From positions 1 to 8,556 of the forward strand of contig JAQICW010000388.1 of assembly GCA_027858355.1 (NCBI GenBank): 8,556 bases of DNA, read 5' to 3'. Under the pieces are notes generated by a model. That model did not search any database, was not told the origin of the DNA, and saw only the letters and a list, made by a program, of their open reading frames with translations. Positions 1 to 6,427 of the stretch are shown piece by piece; positions within the stretch are counted from its first letter, which is position 1, and each line of letters begins with the position of its first letter. The position numbers and the translations under genes are program-made. Source of the stretch: Desulfobacula sp. Lineage in GTDB: Bacteria; Desulfobacterota; Desulfobacteria; Desulfobacterales; Desulfobacteraceae.

Positions 1-49
1 CTCCAGTGACAAGCCCTACATTTCCAGTTCCAATAATCGTAAGCTTCAT
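1..49 (-). CDS. UDP-glucose 6-dehydrogenase-like, N-terminal fragment
   Basis: Only the first 16 codons are present; the gene runs off the left edge. They read MKLTIIGTGNVGLVTG, a Rossmann nucleotide-binding start with GxGxxG at residues 7-12 followed by the GLVTG typical of Ugd/TuaD-type UDP-glucose dehydrogenases. That family oxidises UDP-glucose to UDP-glucuronate using NAD+ in the cytoplasm. WecC-type UDP-ManNAc dehydrogenases are relatives and cannot be fully excluded from so little sequence, although their N-termini usually read differently (GLGYIGLP). Residue 10 is Asn where most family members have Tyr. The ATG overlaps the exosortase stop as ATGA, so translation is probably coupled. 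A weak AAAAGG lies about 10 bases upstream. A uronic acid in the exported polymer would fit the rest of the operon. Confidence 0.75.
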   Translation of the reverse strand, partial: MKLTIIGTGNVGLVTG

Positions 50-891
50 TTAATAACTACCTTTTCTATTTTCATTTCAATTATAAAAACAATATAAACC
101 AGGATTAAAGCAGCACCAAATATGATCAGGCCGGACATGTCGTGGAGGAATCCCTGGGCAGTCTCAGGCCCTATCCATGCTGCCATGGCGCCTGTGATGG
201 TAAGCCTGATAACATTGACTGCAACTGCTATTGGGATGGCTGAAAAAAAGAGTATCCATTTTTTGAAAATACCCAGGGGTGCAAGAAAGGCAAATACACC
301 TGTAAGGGCAATAAGAGAGGTCAGAGACCGTAGTCCTGAACAGGCATCCACAACCTCTAAGGAGGTATTTGCAAGATGGAGAATATTGCCTTCCCTGAAG
401 ACCGGTATATTCAGCAGGTTAATGGACTGGGAAGATATGTTTGCGGCAAATAATTGGAGAGGAAAGGCCAGTTTATTCCATAGGATGGAAGGTATGGGTA
501 TCATGATGATGAGATAAGCAACAGGCACCAATACTTTCCTGAACATTTTAAACCCGAAATAATAAATAATAATGCCTGACAGGGTTATGATCATTGAAAA
601 CCGCATTAAAAAAAGCTCAGATCCCACATTGCCTGCAATGTGCACCAGCATGCCAAGGATAATGATAAAAATTCCAGTTTTTGAGGGTTCATGGGATATT
701 AATGCAATTTCATTCTTCTTATACCATACCATGTAAAGGGCAACAAAGGGAATCAGGAACCCATGGGAAAAATTAGGATCAATTGACCAGTCCAGGATAA
801 GCATGGCAATGGCCTTGTGGTAGAGAAAGCCGAAGACCAGGATGAGGGGCAGTATTTGGAATAATGTGGTTTTTTTTATATTTAGTTTCAT
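46..891 (-). CDS. Exosortase (EpsH/Xrt family transpeptidase)
   Basis: A 281-residue integral membrane protein with about eight hydrophobic segments (roughly 10-28, 41-57, 72-90, 93-113, 119-135, 190-206, 210-233, 252-271). The family triad is visible: Cys184 in VVDACSGLRSL, Arg229 in NVIRLTITG, and His250 in GFLHDMSGL. Exosortases act in the inner membrane on proteins with a C-terminal PEP-CTERM-like signal, cleaving and probably transferring them in a sortase-like way. The start is the ATG that overlaps the epsI stop (TGATG). There is no Shine-Dalgarno upstream, so translation is probably coupled to epsI. The C-terminus is short and lacks the fused EpsI domain found in many XrtA-type proteins; EpsI is instead the separate gene just upstream. 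The family call is firm, but the subtype (XrtA, XrtD or other) is not assigned. No substrate protein is in the window. Confidence 0.93.
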   Translation of the reverse strand: MKLNIKKTTLFQILPLILVFGFLYHKAIAMLILDWSIDPNFSHGFLIPFVALYMVWYKKNEIALISHEPSKTGIFIIILGMLVHIAGNVGSELFLMRFSMIITLSGIIIYYFGFKMFRKVLVPVAYLIIMIPIPSILWNKLAFPLQLFAANISSQSINLLNIPVFREGNILHLANTSLEVVDACSGLRSLTSLIALTGVFAFLAPLGIFKKWILFFSAIPIAVAVNVIRLTITGAMAAWIGPETAQGFLHDMSGLIIFGAALILVYIVFIIEMKIEKVVIK

Positions 892-1520
892 CAGGAAGGG
901 ATGTGCTCATTGAGAACAGGATAAATATTTTTTGCAAATTCCTTTAATACTTTGACAGTTGTTTCCTCATCAGTGGTAACAGGGGAGATCAGGCGGACAA
1001 AAGAGCCATCTGTTCTTTGCTTAATAACTGAATCAATAACAAGCCAGATTTTCTGCATATACTCAGAAGCTATGATCCTTCCCCTGGACTGGAACCAATA
1101 CAGGACAACTTGTTTTTCTGCGCCTTTTTGGAGTAAAAGTTTTATGACTTTGATATTTGTATCATTTGATTTGAATGTTTCCCTGGAGGTTTCTGTGATT
1201 TTCCAGCCAGCTCCTGGCATGCAGTTTTTGGGAGAGTGGATGATATCCCCCTCTTTCTGGCTTTGATAAAACCCGACATAGAGATTAACCATTTCTCTGG
1301 AAGTTTTCCTATAATTTGCCAGAATATAATCTTCCACACCAAGGATATTGTATACCTTTTGGTCAAGCTCGTCTTTCTGGCCTTTCCACTGACCAATTTC
1401 AAGGGGGAATTCGCTGAAAGGCTTGTTGGGCTTTATTCTTTCAGAATGGCTGGCAAGACCTGTTACTGCGGCGGTTATTAGGAGAATTGTTATTATTGTT
1501 ATTGTTTTATTATAAGTCAT
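891..1520 (-). CDS. epsI: EpsI-family exosortase-associated protein
   Basis: A 209-residue protein with one N-terminal membrane anchor (about residues 6-23) and a periplasmic EpsI (DUF3485-type) domain. The family signature is clear: IHSPKNCMPGAGW (residues 94-106, with His95 and Cys100) and YWFQSRGR (141-148). EpsI occurs either fused to the C-terminus of exosortases or as a neighbour gene. Its biochemical role is not established, although the conserved His and Cys suggest a catalytic or redox part in sorting or polysaccharide handling. The stop overlaps the exosortase ATG by one base. The ATG at 1520 has no good Shine-Dalgarno (upstream is AATCCCAAAACCA), and an in-frame stop lies six codons upstream, so the start is well bounded. 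It follows a 117-base gap containing a terminator-like palindrome, so its expression may differ from that of the upstream genes. Confidence 0.9.
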   Translation of the reverse strand: MTYNKTITIITILLITAAVTGLASHSERIKPNKPFSEFPLEIGQWKGQKDELDQKVYNILGVEDYILANYRKTSREMVNLYVGFYQSQKEGDIIHSPKNCMPGAGWKITETSRETFKSNDTNIKVIKLLLQKGAEKQVVLYWFQSRGRIIASEYMQKIWLVIDSVIKQRTDGSFVRLISPVTTDEETTVKVLKEFAKNIYPVLNEHIPS

Positions 1521-1553
1521 TGGTTTTGGGATTGGTTATAGTTCAGGCCATTT

Positions 1554-1625
1554 AAAAAAAACTCGCACAAAGGCTCAAAGTCACAAAGGAGATTATATTC
1601 TTGGCGGCTTTGAGGCTTTGTGCGA
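1554..1625 (-). terminator. Possible intrinsic terminator/attenuator between the epimerase gene and epsI
   Basis: This is the functional reading of the palindrome plus its trailing T8 tract, on the same strand as the operon. The stem has mixed G+C content and some mismatches nearer the loop, so termination could be partial. Full termination would require a separate promoter for epsI in the 33 bases from 1521 to 1553; I see no convincing -35/-10 pair there, so read-through or partial attenuation is more likely. The start of the downstream gene lacks a Shine-Dalgarno. Confidence 0.45.
1563..1625 (-). repeat. 63-base imperfect palindrome, terminator-like on the transcribed strand
   Basis: The arms 1563-1588 and 1600-1625 pair over 26 positions with four mismatches around an 11-base loop. 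The outer 18 pairs have only one mismatch (g1573/g1615). Each arm is itself built of roughly 8-base units of the form CNCAAAGN (CACAAAGG, CTCAAAGT, CACAAAGG). On the minus strand the stem is followed, after one unpaired G, by eight T residues (1561-1554), which is the layout of an intrinsic terminator. It starts 12 bases past the epimerase stop and ends 42 bases before epsI. It could be an attenuator, a transcript-stabilising hairpin or a dispersed palindromic repeat. The internal tandem CAAAG units favour the repeat reading as its origin, while the T tract favours a termination role. Confidence 0.75.
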
Positions 1626-1637
1626 AAATAATATTTT

Positions 1638-2735
1638 TTATTCAACACTGACAACCCGTTGAATGCAGTCTGCCACACGGCTTGCTGTTTTACCATCCCA
1701 AAGATCTGGTTTTCTGCCTTTTTCAGATTTCCCTGCAAGTATTTCATTTACTTTTTCTGAAATATTTTCATGGGTGCAAAGCTGATTTGTGCCCTGGGTA
1801 ATGGTAATGGGTCTTTCCGTATTGGATCGAAGGGTGAGGCAGGGTATTCCAAGATAGGTGGTTTCTTCCTGGACACCGCCTGAATCTGTAATCAAAAGTT
1901 TGCTTCCCATGGCAAGATTCATAAAATCTTTATAGCCCAGGGGTTCAGTCAAATGAATATTTTTGGAGTTTGCCAGGATATTTTCAAACCTGTTTTGTTT
2001 GAGCTGGGCTGAAGTTCTTGGATGAATCGGGAAAATCAATGGAATTCTTGTTGCAATATCTGACAGGGCCATACATAGTTTTTTTAAAATTTCAGAATTA
2101 TCTACATTGGAAGGTCTGTGCAGGGTTACAAGACAGTAAGAACCTTTTTTGATGCCAAAATTATCAGATTTGTTAAGAATTTCTATTTTTGACCTGAGCA
2201 TTTCAAGGGAGTCGATCATTATATTTCCCACCTGGGTTATTTTACCAGGATCAACCCCTTCTTTTATTAGATTTGCATCCCCGTCCAGGGATGGGGTCCA
2301 GAGATAATCTGCAATTGAATCCGTTACAAGCCGGTTGATCTCTTCGGGCATGGTCCTGTCAAAGGATCTAAGGCCAGCTTCCAGGTGTGCGGTTTTAATA
2401 CCAAGCTTGACTGCGGCCAGGGTAGCTGCAATTGTTGAATTGACATCGCCCACAACAACAACAAGATTCGGGGGTTCCTGCACAAGAATTTTTTCATAGG
2501 CAATCATGACATTGCCCGTCTGCTGGGCATGTGATCCTGATCCAACCCCGAGATGGATATGGGGTTCGGGCAGATCAAAGTCCTTGAAAAAAACGTCAGA
2601 CATGTTCAGGTCATAATGCTGGCCAGTATGAACAATTATCGGTTCAAGGTTTTTTCGTTTCATCAATTCATGATAAAGCGGTGCTATTTTCATGAAATTG
2701 GGTCTTGCTGCAGCTATCAGGTGGATTTTTTTCAT
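1638..2735 (-). CDS. wecB: UDP-N-acetylglucosamine 2-epimerase, non-hydrolysing
   Basis: A 365-residue cytoplasmic enzyme of the usual length for the family, interconverting UDP-GlcNAc and UDP-ManNAc (EC 5.1.3.14). It has the two-Rossmann GT-B-like layout. Visible motifs are RPNFMK (11-16), HTGQHYD (36-42), GDVNST (96-101, with Asp97), HLEAGLRS (117-124, with Glu119), MPEEINR (129-135), LHRPSN (205-210, with His206), HPRT (238-241), SGGVQEE (285-291) and RSNTERP (303-309). The Asp, Glu and His residues named match the catalytic set known from E. coli WecB. A UDP-ManNAc supplier is common in exosortase/EPS loci. It begins 20 bases after the beta-barrel gene. The ATG at 2735 is not preceded by a clear Shine-Dalgarno, but it gives the conserved N-terminus. 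The gene is intact and ends just before the palindrome. Confidence 0.95.
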   Translation of the reverse strand: MKKIHLIAAARPNFMKIAPLYHELMKRKNLEPIIVHTGQHYDLNMSDVFFKDFDLPEPHIHLGVGSGSHAQQTGNVMIAYEKILVQEPPNLVVVVGDVNSTIAATLAAVKLGIKTAHLEAGLRSFDRTMPEEINRLVTDSIADYLWTPSLDGDANLIKEGVDPGKITQVGNIMIDSLEMLRSKIEILNKSDNFGIKKGSYCLVTLHRPSNVDNSEILKKLCMALSDIATRIPLIFPIHPRTSAQLKQNRFENILANSKNIHLTEPLGYKDFMNLAMGSKLLITDSGGVQEETTYLGIPCLTLRSNTERPITITQGTNQLCTHENISEKVNEILAGKSEKGRKPDLWDGKTASRVADCIQRVVSVE

Positions 2736-2755
2736 GGAATTATTAAAATATCTTT

Positions 2756-4321
2756 TTAATAGTTAAAGACTTTATCTTCCAGGGACTGTCTGGAAGGTGA
2801 GAATGGTAAGGCCTCCATGCGAACAGGTCTTGCCGGAATAAGGCTGACAGAAAAAGTTGCCCTGTTTTCTGTATAATCGCCTCTTTCGCTTGAATCTGTG
2901 TTAAAATCAATATAATCGTAGGAAAGATTAAACTGCAGCCATCTAAGAGGGTTCCAGGAAAATCCGCCTCCAATGGTTGTTGTTTTGTCCTGTCTGTCAA
3001 CTGCTGTTTCGTGAAACTCAGCCAGTGCATAGGAACCAAGCAGATTTAAATACAGCCTTTCCAGGAGCTGATAGTCTAGTTGAAAGCCTGTAAGGTAAGT
3101 GATTGTATCGCCTGATCTATCAACTGTTGCTGATTTTTCGTACTGATCCAGCTTACATGATCCATAGAGATTTGAAGATAATCTTTTTTGAAGCTGATGG
3201 TTATAATCAAAACCTGCCTGGTAATATCTTGAAAACCCAGTGTTTATATTCTCTCCAGTGGACTCTTCATATCCGCTGGAGGCTGTAAGGGATAAAGAAC
3301 GAGTTTTGCTGAACTCAAAAGTCTTATAAACATCTATATCAATAAATGGATTAGTTGAATTGTTGCCATTCTCCCTGTCTTGAAACAAAACACCCAGGCC
3401 AAGGGATATTCCTGAATCTTCGGTCACGTCCCAGTCAAAACCTGCAGATGGATGATAAATTTGATGTGTTCCAGAATCCTGGATTGAATAATAATGTCTG
3501 TATTTCAAATATCCGTCAAAATGTTTTGAAAATTTTCTAAGATAGCGGATATCACCTGTATAGGTTTCAATGTCATTTGAAAAATTATCTAAAGTCCTGT
3601 TTTCATAAGAAACATTTGAATCCAAACCGTTCAGGGGAGTGATCCAGTAAGTTATGAATCCAGACGGGCTGTATTGTGTATAGGTATCTGCATCGGAATT
3701 TTTATAGTCATCAAATTCATAGGAGAAATCCAGACCCATTCTGTCTTTTTCACCAAATTGATTGGAAATCCCGACTAATGTTGTATTAACCTCATGTTCC
3801 TTGTATTCACCGGTCCTTATATTTTGATCAAAGTTGTTGGAATACTCCTGAAAAAAATCAAAACTGGTATGCTTAGAAAGCTGACTGTCTCCGGATATGG
3901 AAGCTATGTTCTGCCAGGTGTCACCTTCATTGGTTTGGTTTGTGCCGCTATAAGCCAAATATGTATTAATGCTGGTACGTTTGGAAGGATTGAATTCACC
4001 GTCAAATGATGCTCTATGCTCTAATCTATCTCTGTCATCTAAATTGTCATATTTTTTATATGCAGGATCATAGGCCAGATATATTTTTCTGGTTTTAGTG
4101 AGGAAACCAACAGAAAAACCTAAGCCAACAGATGTAATATACTCTTTTTGTTTATCATTTTCTGTTTTTAAGTAATTGTCACTGTATTCCTCTGTTATTG
4201 TCAATGTGGGAATTAACTGGGTGATCATTCTGGAATGAACTGAAGGCATTGATACCAGCAAAAAAAACAAGACTGACAGGGTTTGAACATAAAATTTGGG
4301 ACCAAAAATTTTTATTTTCAT
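2756..4321 (-). CDS. Predicted outer-membrane beta-barrel protein of exosortase/EPS loci
   Basis: A 521-residue protein with a signal peptide (about residues 1-30, ending SMPSVHS) and then a long run of alternating amphipathic strands rich in Tyr, Asn, Asp and Ser with aromatic ends, as in outer-membrane barrels. It resembles the PEP-CTERM-associated outer-membrane proteins (TIGR03016-like) and beta-barrel porin 2 families found in these clusters. It is probably the outer-membrane conduit or partner for the exported polysaccharide. The start was chosen at ATG 4321 because GGAGGAAGGA sits immediately upstream and it begins the signal peptide. An upstream in-frame TTG at 4363 and ATG at 4360 would add 13-14 residues before the signal peptide and lack support. 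After the last clear strand (NRATFSVSLIP) a 25-residue polar tail follows. The role is inferred from topology and neighbours. Confidence 0.8.
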   Translation of the reverse strand: MKIKIFGPKFYVQTLSVLFFLLVSMPSVHSRMITQLIPTLTITEEYSDNYLKTENDKQKEYITSVGLGFSVGFLTKTRKIYLAYDPAYKKYDNLDDRDRLEHRASFDGEFNPSKRTSINTYLAYSGTNQTNEGDTWQNIASISGDSQLSKHTSFDFFQEYSNNFDQNIRTGEYKEHEVNTTLVGISNQFGEKDRMGLDFSYEFDDYKNSDADTYTQYSPSGFITYWITPLNGLDSNVSYENRTLDNFSNDIETYTGDIRYLRKFSKHFDGYLKYRHYYSIQDSGTHQIYHPSAGFDWDVTEDSGISLGLGVLFQDRENGNNSTNPFIDIDVYKTFEFSKTRSLSLTASSGYEESTGENINTGFSRYYQAGFDYNHQLQKRLSSNLYGSCKLDQYEKSATVDRSGDTITYLTGFQLDYQLLERLYLNLLGSYALAEFHETAVDRQDKTTTIGGGFSWNPLRWLQFNLSYDYIDFNTDSSERGDYTENRATFSVSLIPARPVRMEALPFSPSRQSLEDKVFNY

Positions 4322-4326
4322 TCCTT

Positions 4327-4336
4327 CCTCCTCAAG
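4327..4336 (-). promoter_or_regulatory. Strong Shine-Dalgarno setting the beta-barrel gene start
   Basis: On the minus strand the bases read CTTGAGGAGG, and the GGAGG core (4331-4327) is five bases before the ATG at 4321. It is the strongest ribosome-binding site in the window. It decides the start in favour of 4321 over the overlapping TTG/ATG at 4363/4360. High translation would suit an abundant outer-membrane protein. Confidence 0.8.
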
Positions 4337-4359
4337 GATTAATATTGAGACGGCTTTCA

Positions 4360-4953
4360 TCAAGGCACAATAATGATATCATCCGCCTGCAACAGTATAT
4401 CTTCTTTCAGATTTCCATCTGTAATGTCATCATAATCAATTTTGATCAATTTTTCCTGCCCCTGGCCTTTTCGAACTAAAATAATCTCATCCTTGGCTGC
4501 CCATTCTGAAAATCCTTTTGCAAGGGCAAAGGCCTGGACTATGGTTAATTTTTTTATTAAAGGATATTCGCCTACAGCTCCAACTTCACCCAGTATATAA
4601 TACTTCTGGCTTCCCGGATTTACAAGAGTCACTGTAACTGTAGGTGCTTCCACATATTCGGATAATTTTTCCTGAATAGTTTTTTTCAACTCCATTGTGG
4701 TCCTGCCCTCTGCCTGGAGATCATCCAGCAGGGGTAACGTTAACTTTCCGTCATTTCGAACCGTAAGTCCGGCAAAAGACAAGTCTGCTTCTTTCCATGT
4801 ATCAATTTTCAGCACATCTCCGATACCAATTTTATACTCTTTAAAATTTTTTACAGCCTTCTCCTCGGAGAGTCCCTTCTCTGCTGTTATGAAAATACAA
4901 AAAACAAGAAAACAAAAAAGTGTAAGAAGATTTTTGGGATAATATTTTGACAT
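4360..4953 (-). CDS. Polysaccharide export protein (short Wza-like, SLBB domain)
   Basis: A 197-residue exported protein with an N-terminal hydrophobic segment (about 8-24). It carries a poly-export domain (about 39-110, starting YKIGIGDVLKIDTW and including VRNDGKLTLPLLDDLQAEG) and an SLBB-type domain (about 117-165, YYILGEVGAVGEYPL), and ends in DDIIIVP. It belongs to the Wza/GumB-like family that forms the periplasmic and outer-membrane exit path for polymers. It is about half the length of E. coli Wza, matching the short export proteins of exosortase loci and lacking a C-terminal outer-membrane helix. Cys14 and Cys19 lie in the hydrophobic segment, but neither makes a canonical lipobox (FLVFC), so lipidation is uncertain; cleavage after ITA or GLS is possible. 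The ATG at 4953 is preceded by AAAGGG seven bases away. The next gene starts 38 bases on. Confidence 0.92.
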   Translation of the reverse strand: MSKYYPKNLLTLFCFLVFCIFITAEKGLSEEKAVKNFKEYKIGIGDVLKIDTWKEADLSFAGLTVRNDGKLTLPLLDDLQAEGRTTMELKKTIQEKLSEYVEAPTVTVTLVNPGSQKYYILGEVGAVGEYPLIKKLTIVQAFALAKGFSEWAAKDEIILVRKGQGQEKLIKIDYDDITDGNLKEDILLQADDIIIVP

Positions 4954-5015
4954 AGCTCCGCCCTTTCGATTACATTAAGAAATCATATCTGACAAAAAAT
5001 TTTATTTAAACAAAC

Positions 5016-6410
5016 CTATCTGGAGCCCCTGCCAACTAAAACCGTTTTAATTGTTTTTAAAACGATAATTATATCTATTGCAGAGGACATATTCTTTATA
5101 TAAAAAAGCTCATAGTTGAGTTTTTCAACCGCATCTTCAAGAGTTGCTCCATAGTCATAACAAACCTGCGCCCAACCTGTCAGGCCTGGTTTTGCATTGA
5201 ACCGTTGTGAATAAAACGGTATCTGGGTTTCAAGCTCATCCGTAAAATATTTCCTTTCAGGTCGAGGGCCCACCAGACTCATTTTACCGGTCAACACTTC
5301 CCATAGCTGGGGCAATTCGTCAATTCTGTATTTTCTAATCACTTTTCCCACCCGGGTGATTCGGTTGTCATTATCCTCTGCCCAGACAGGACCTGTCAAC
5401 TTTTCTGCATCATACACCATTGAGCGAAACTTGTGCATCATATATTCTTTTTTATCTTTGCCAACACGGTCCTGGGTAAAAAAGACAGGACCCCTGGAAT
5501 CCAATTTTATCAGTATGGCAACAATAATTAATAAAGGAAAAACAAGTATCAACATGATAGAGGCCAAAACAAGGTCTTCAATCCTTTTTAGAAGAGTTTT
5601 TATCCTTGATTTTTTAAATCCATCTGAAAAAATAAGCCAGGAAGGATTTATTCTCCGGACCAGAACCTTGCCGGTTAACATTTCATAAAATGAACTGCCT
5701 TCAAGGACTTCAATCCCAGCAGTACGGCATTGAAGCAATTCATTTGAGGGAAAATTTCGCCGATTCTCTTTCAGGGCAACAATAATTTTTTTTATCTCAA
5801 ACTCATTTACGATTGTGCTAAGATCCTTTATCCCATTTTTTAAAATAATTCCTTCTGGAATCTGGGTCTCAAAAATATCTTCTTCTGAATCAGGAATAAT
5901 TACTGATACAGTATATCCGCAGTCAATCGTTTGGATGATTGTATTTAATATTTCAAATGCCAAACTGCTGGAACCCAGAATAATGATCTTTTCATTAAAC
6001 ATGCCTTTGTTTAGTACCTGGATATAGCCTATCCTCCAGCCGATGATAAAAACCAGTAAAAACACAATACTTAAAATAAAAATTTTCTGATCTATGATGG
6101 CCAGGGGAAAAACAAAGTAAATAAATGCCAGAGCAATGGATGTAATACCAAGGGCCTGTAGAAGCCTGATGCTGATTTCCGGAATGGTTGAAACCACCTC
6201 AAAATCATAAAGATCATTATAGTAAAGGCAGGTCTGGCAGATAATGGTAACCAAAACAATTCTTAATACCAGAAGCAAATCAAACCAGTAAGAAGTGGAG
6301 AATGTCAACAACACGTTTGCAAGAAGGACAGATCCAAAAATTACACACCCCTCAAGCAGAAAAAAAATAATATTTCTAATGGGAAAATACTGTTTTAGGA
6401 ACCTGAGCAT
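5016..6410 (-). CDS. Polyprenyl glycosylphosphotransferase (initiating sugar transferase, EpsB-like)
   Basis: A 464-residue inner-membrane enzyme that would transfer the first sugar 1-phosphate to undecaprenyl phosphate and so begin the repeat unit. The N-terminus has about four membrane segments (13-35, 45-63, 85-105, 110-130). A Rossmann-like middle domain follows (about 140-240, with KIIILGSSSLAFEIL). The catalytic bacterial sugar-transferase domain then starts with a re-entrant hydrophobic helix (278-301). Its motifs are FTQDRVG (311-317), KFRSM (327-331), RIDELPQLW (362-370, with Asp364 and Glu365 as the expected catalytic pair), MSLVGPRPE (377-385) and KPGLTGWAQV (407-416). Length and architecture match the exosortase-linked TIGR03013 group. 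The sugar specificity cannot be read from sequence. It starts 17 bases after the kinase gene, and AGAGAGG overlaps the kinase stop 12 bases upstream, which is rather far. Sixty-two bases with no feature I can name separate it from the export gene. Confidence 0.94.
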   Translation of the reverse strand: MLRFLKQYFPIRNIIFFLLEGCVIFGSVLLANVLLTFSTSYWFDLLLVLRIVLVTIICQTCLYYNDLYDFEVVSTIPEISIRLLQALGITSIALAFIYFVFPLAIIDQKIFILSIVFLLVFIIGWRIGYIQVLNKGMFNEKIIILGSSSLAFEILNTIIQTIDCGYTVSVIIPDSEEDIFETQIPEGIILKNGIKDLSTIVNEFEIKKIIVALKENRRNFPSNELLQCRTAGIEVLEGSSFYEMLTGKVLVRRINPSWLIFSDGFKKSRIKTLLKRIEDLVLASIMLILVFPLLIIVAILIKLDSRGPVFFTQDRVGKDKKEYMMHKFRSMVYDAEKLTGPVWAEDNDNRITRVGKVIRKYRIDELPQLWEVLTGKMSLVGPRPERKYFTDELETQIPFYSQRFNAKPGLTGWAQVCYDYGATLEDAVEKLNYELFYIKNMSSAIDIIIVLKTIKTVLVGRGSR

Positions 6411-6427
6411 TTTCTTGCCGGACCTCT

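Noticed and set aside
122..517. 131-codon plus-strand frame opposite the exosortase
   Set aside because: It lies entirely antisense to the exosortase triad region; no motif or neighbour supports it.
1517..1747. 76-codon minus-strand frame crossing the palindrome, upstream of epsI
   Set aside because: It overlaps the conserved C-terminal part of the epimerase gene in another frame and translates the palindrome; no domain and no ribosome-binding site.
4358..4363. TTG/ATG start for the beta-barrel gene overlapping the export gene stop
   Set aside because: It adds 13-14 residues ahead of a normal signal peptide, while a strong GGAGG sits correctly before the ATG at 4321.
4954..5026. Possible hairpin between gctcc (4955-4959) and ggagc (5022-5026) around the gap before the export gene
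   Set aside because: Only five pairs over about 60 bases, expected by chance; no T tract.
5356..5688. 110-codon plus-strand frame opposite the glycosylphosphotransferase
   Set aside because: Antisense to the conserved catalytic domain; no independent support.
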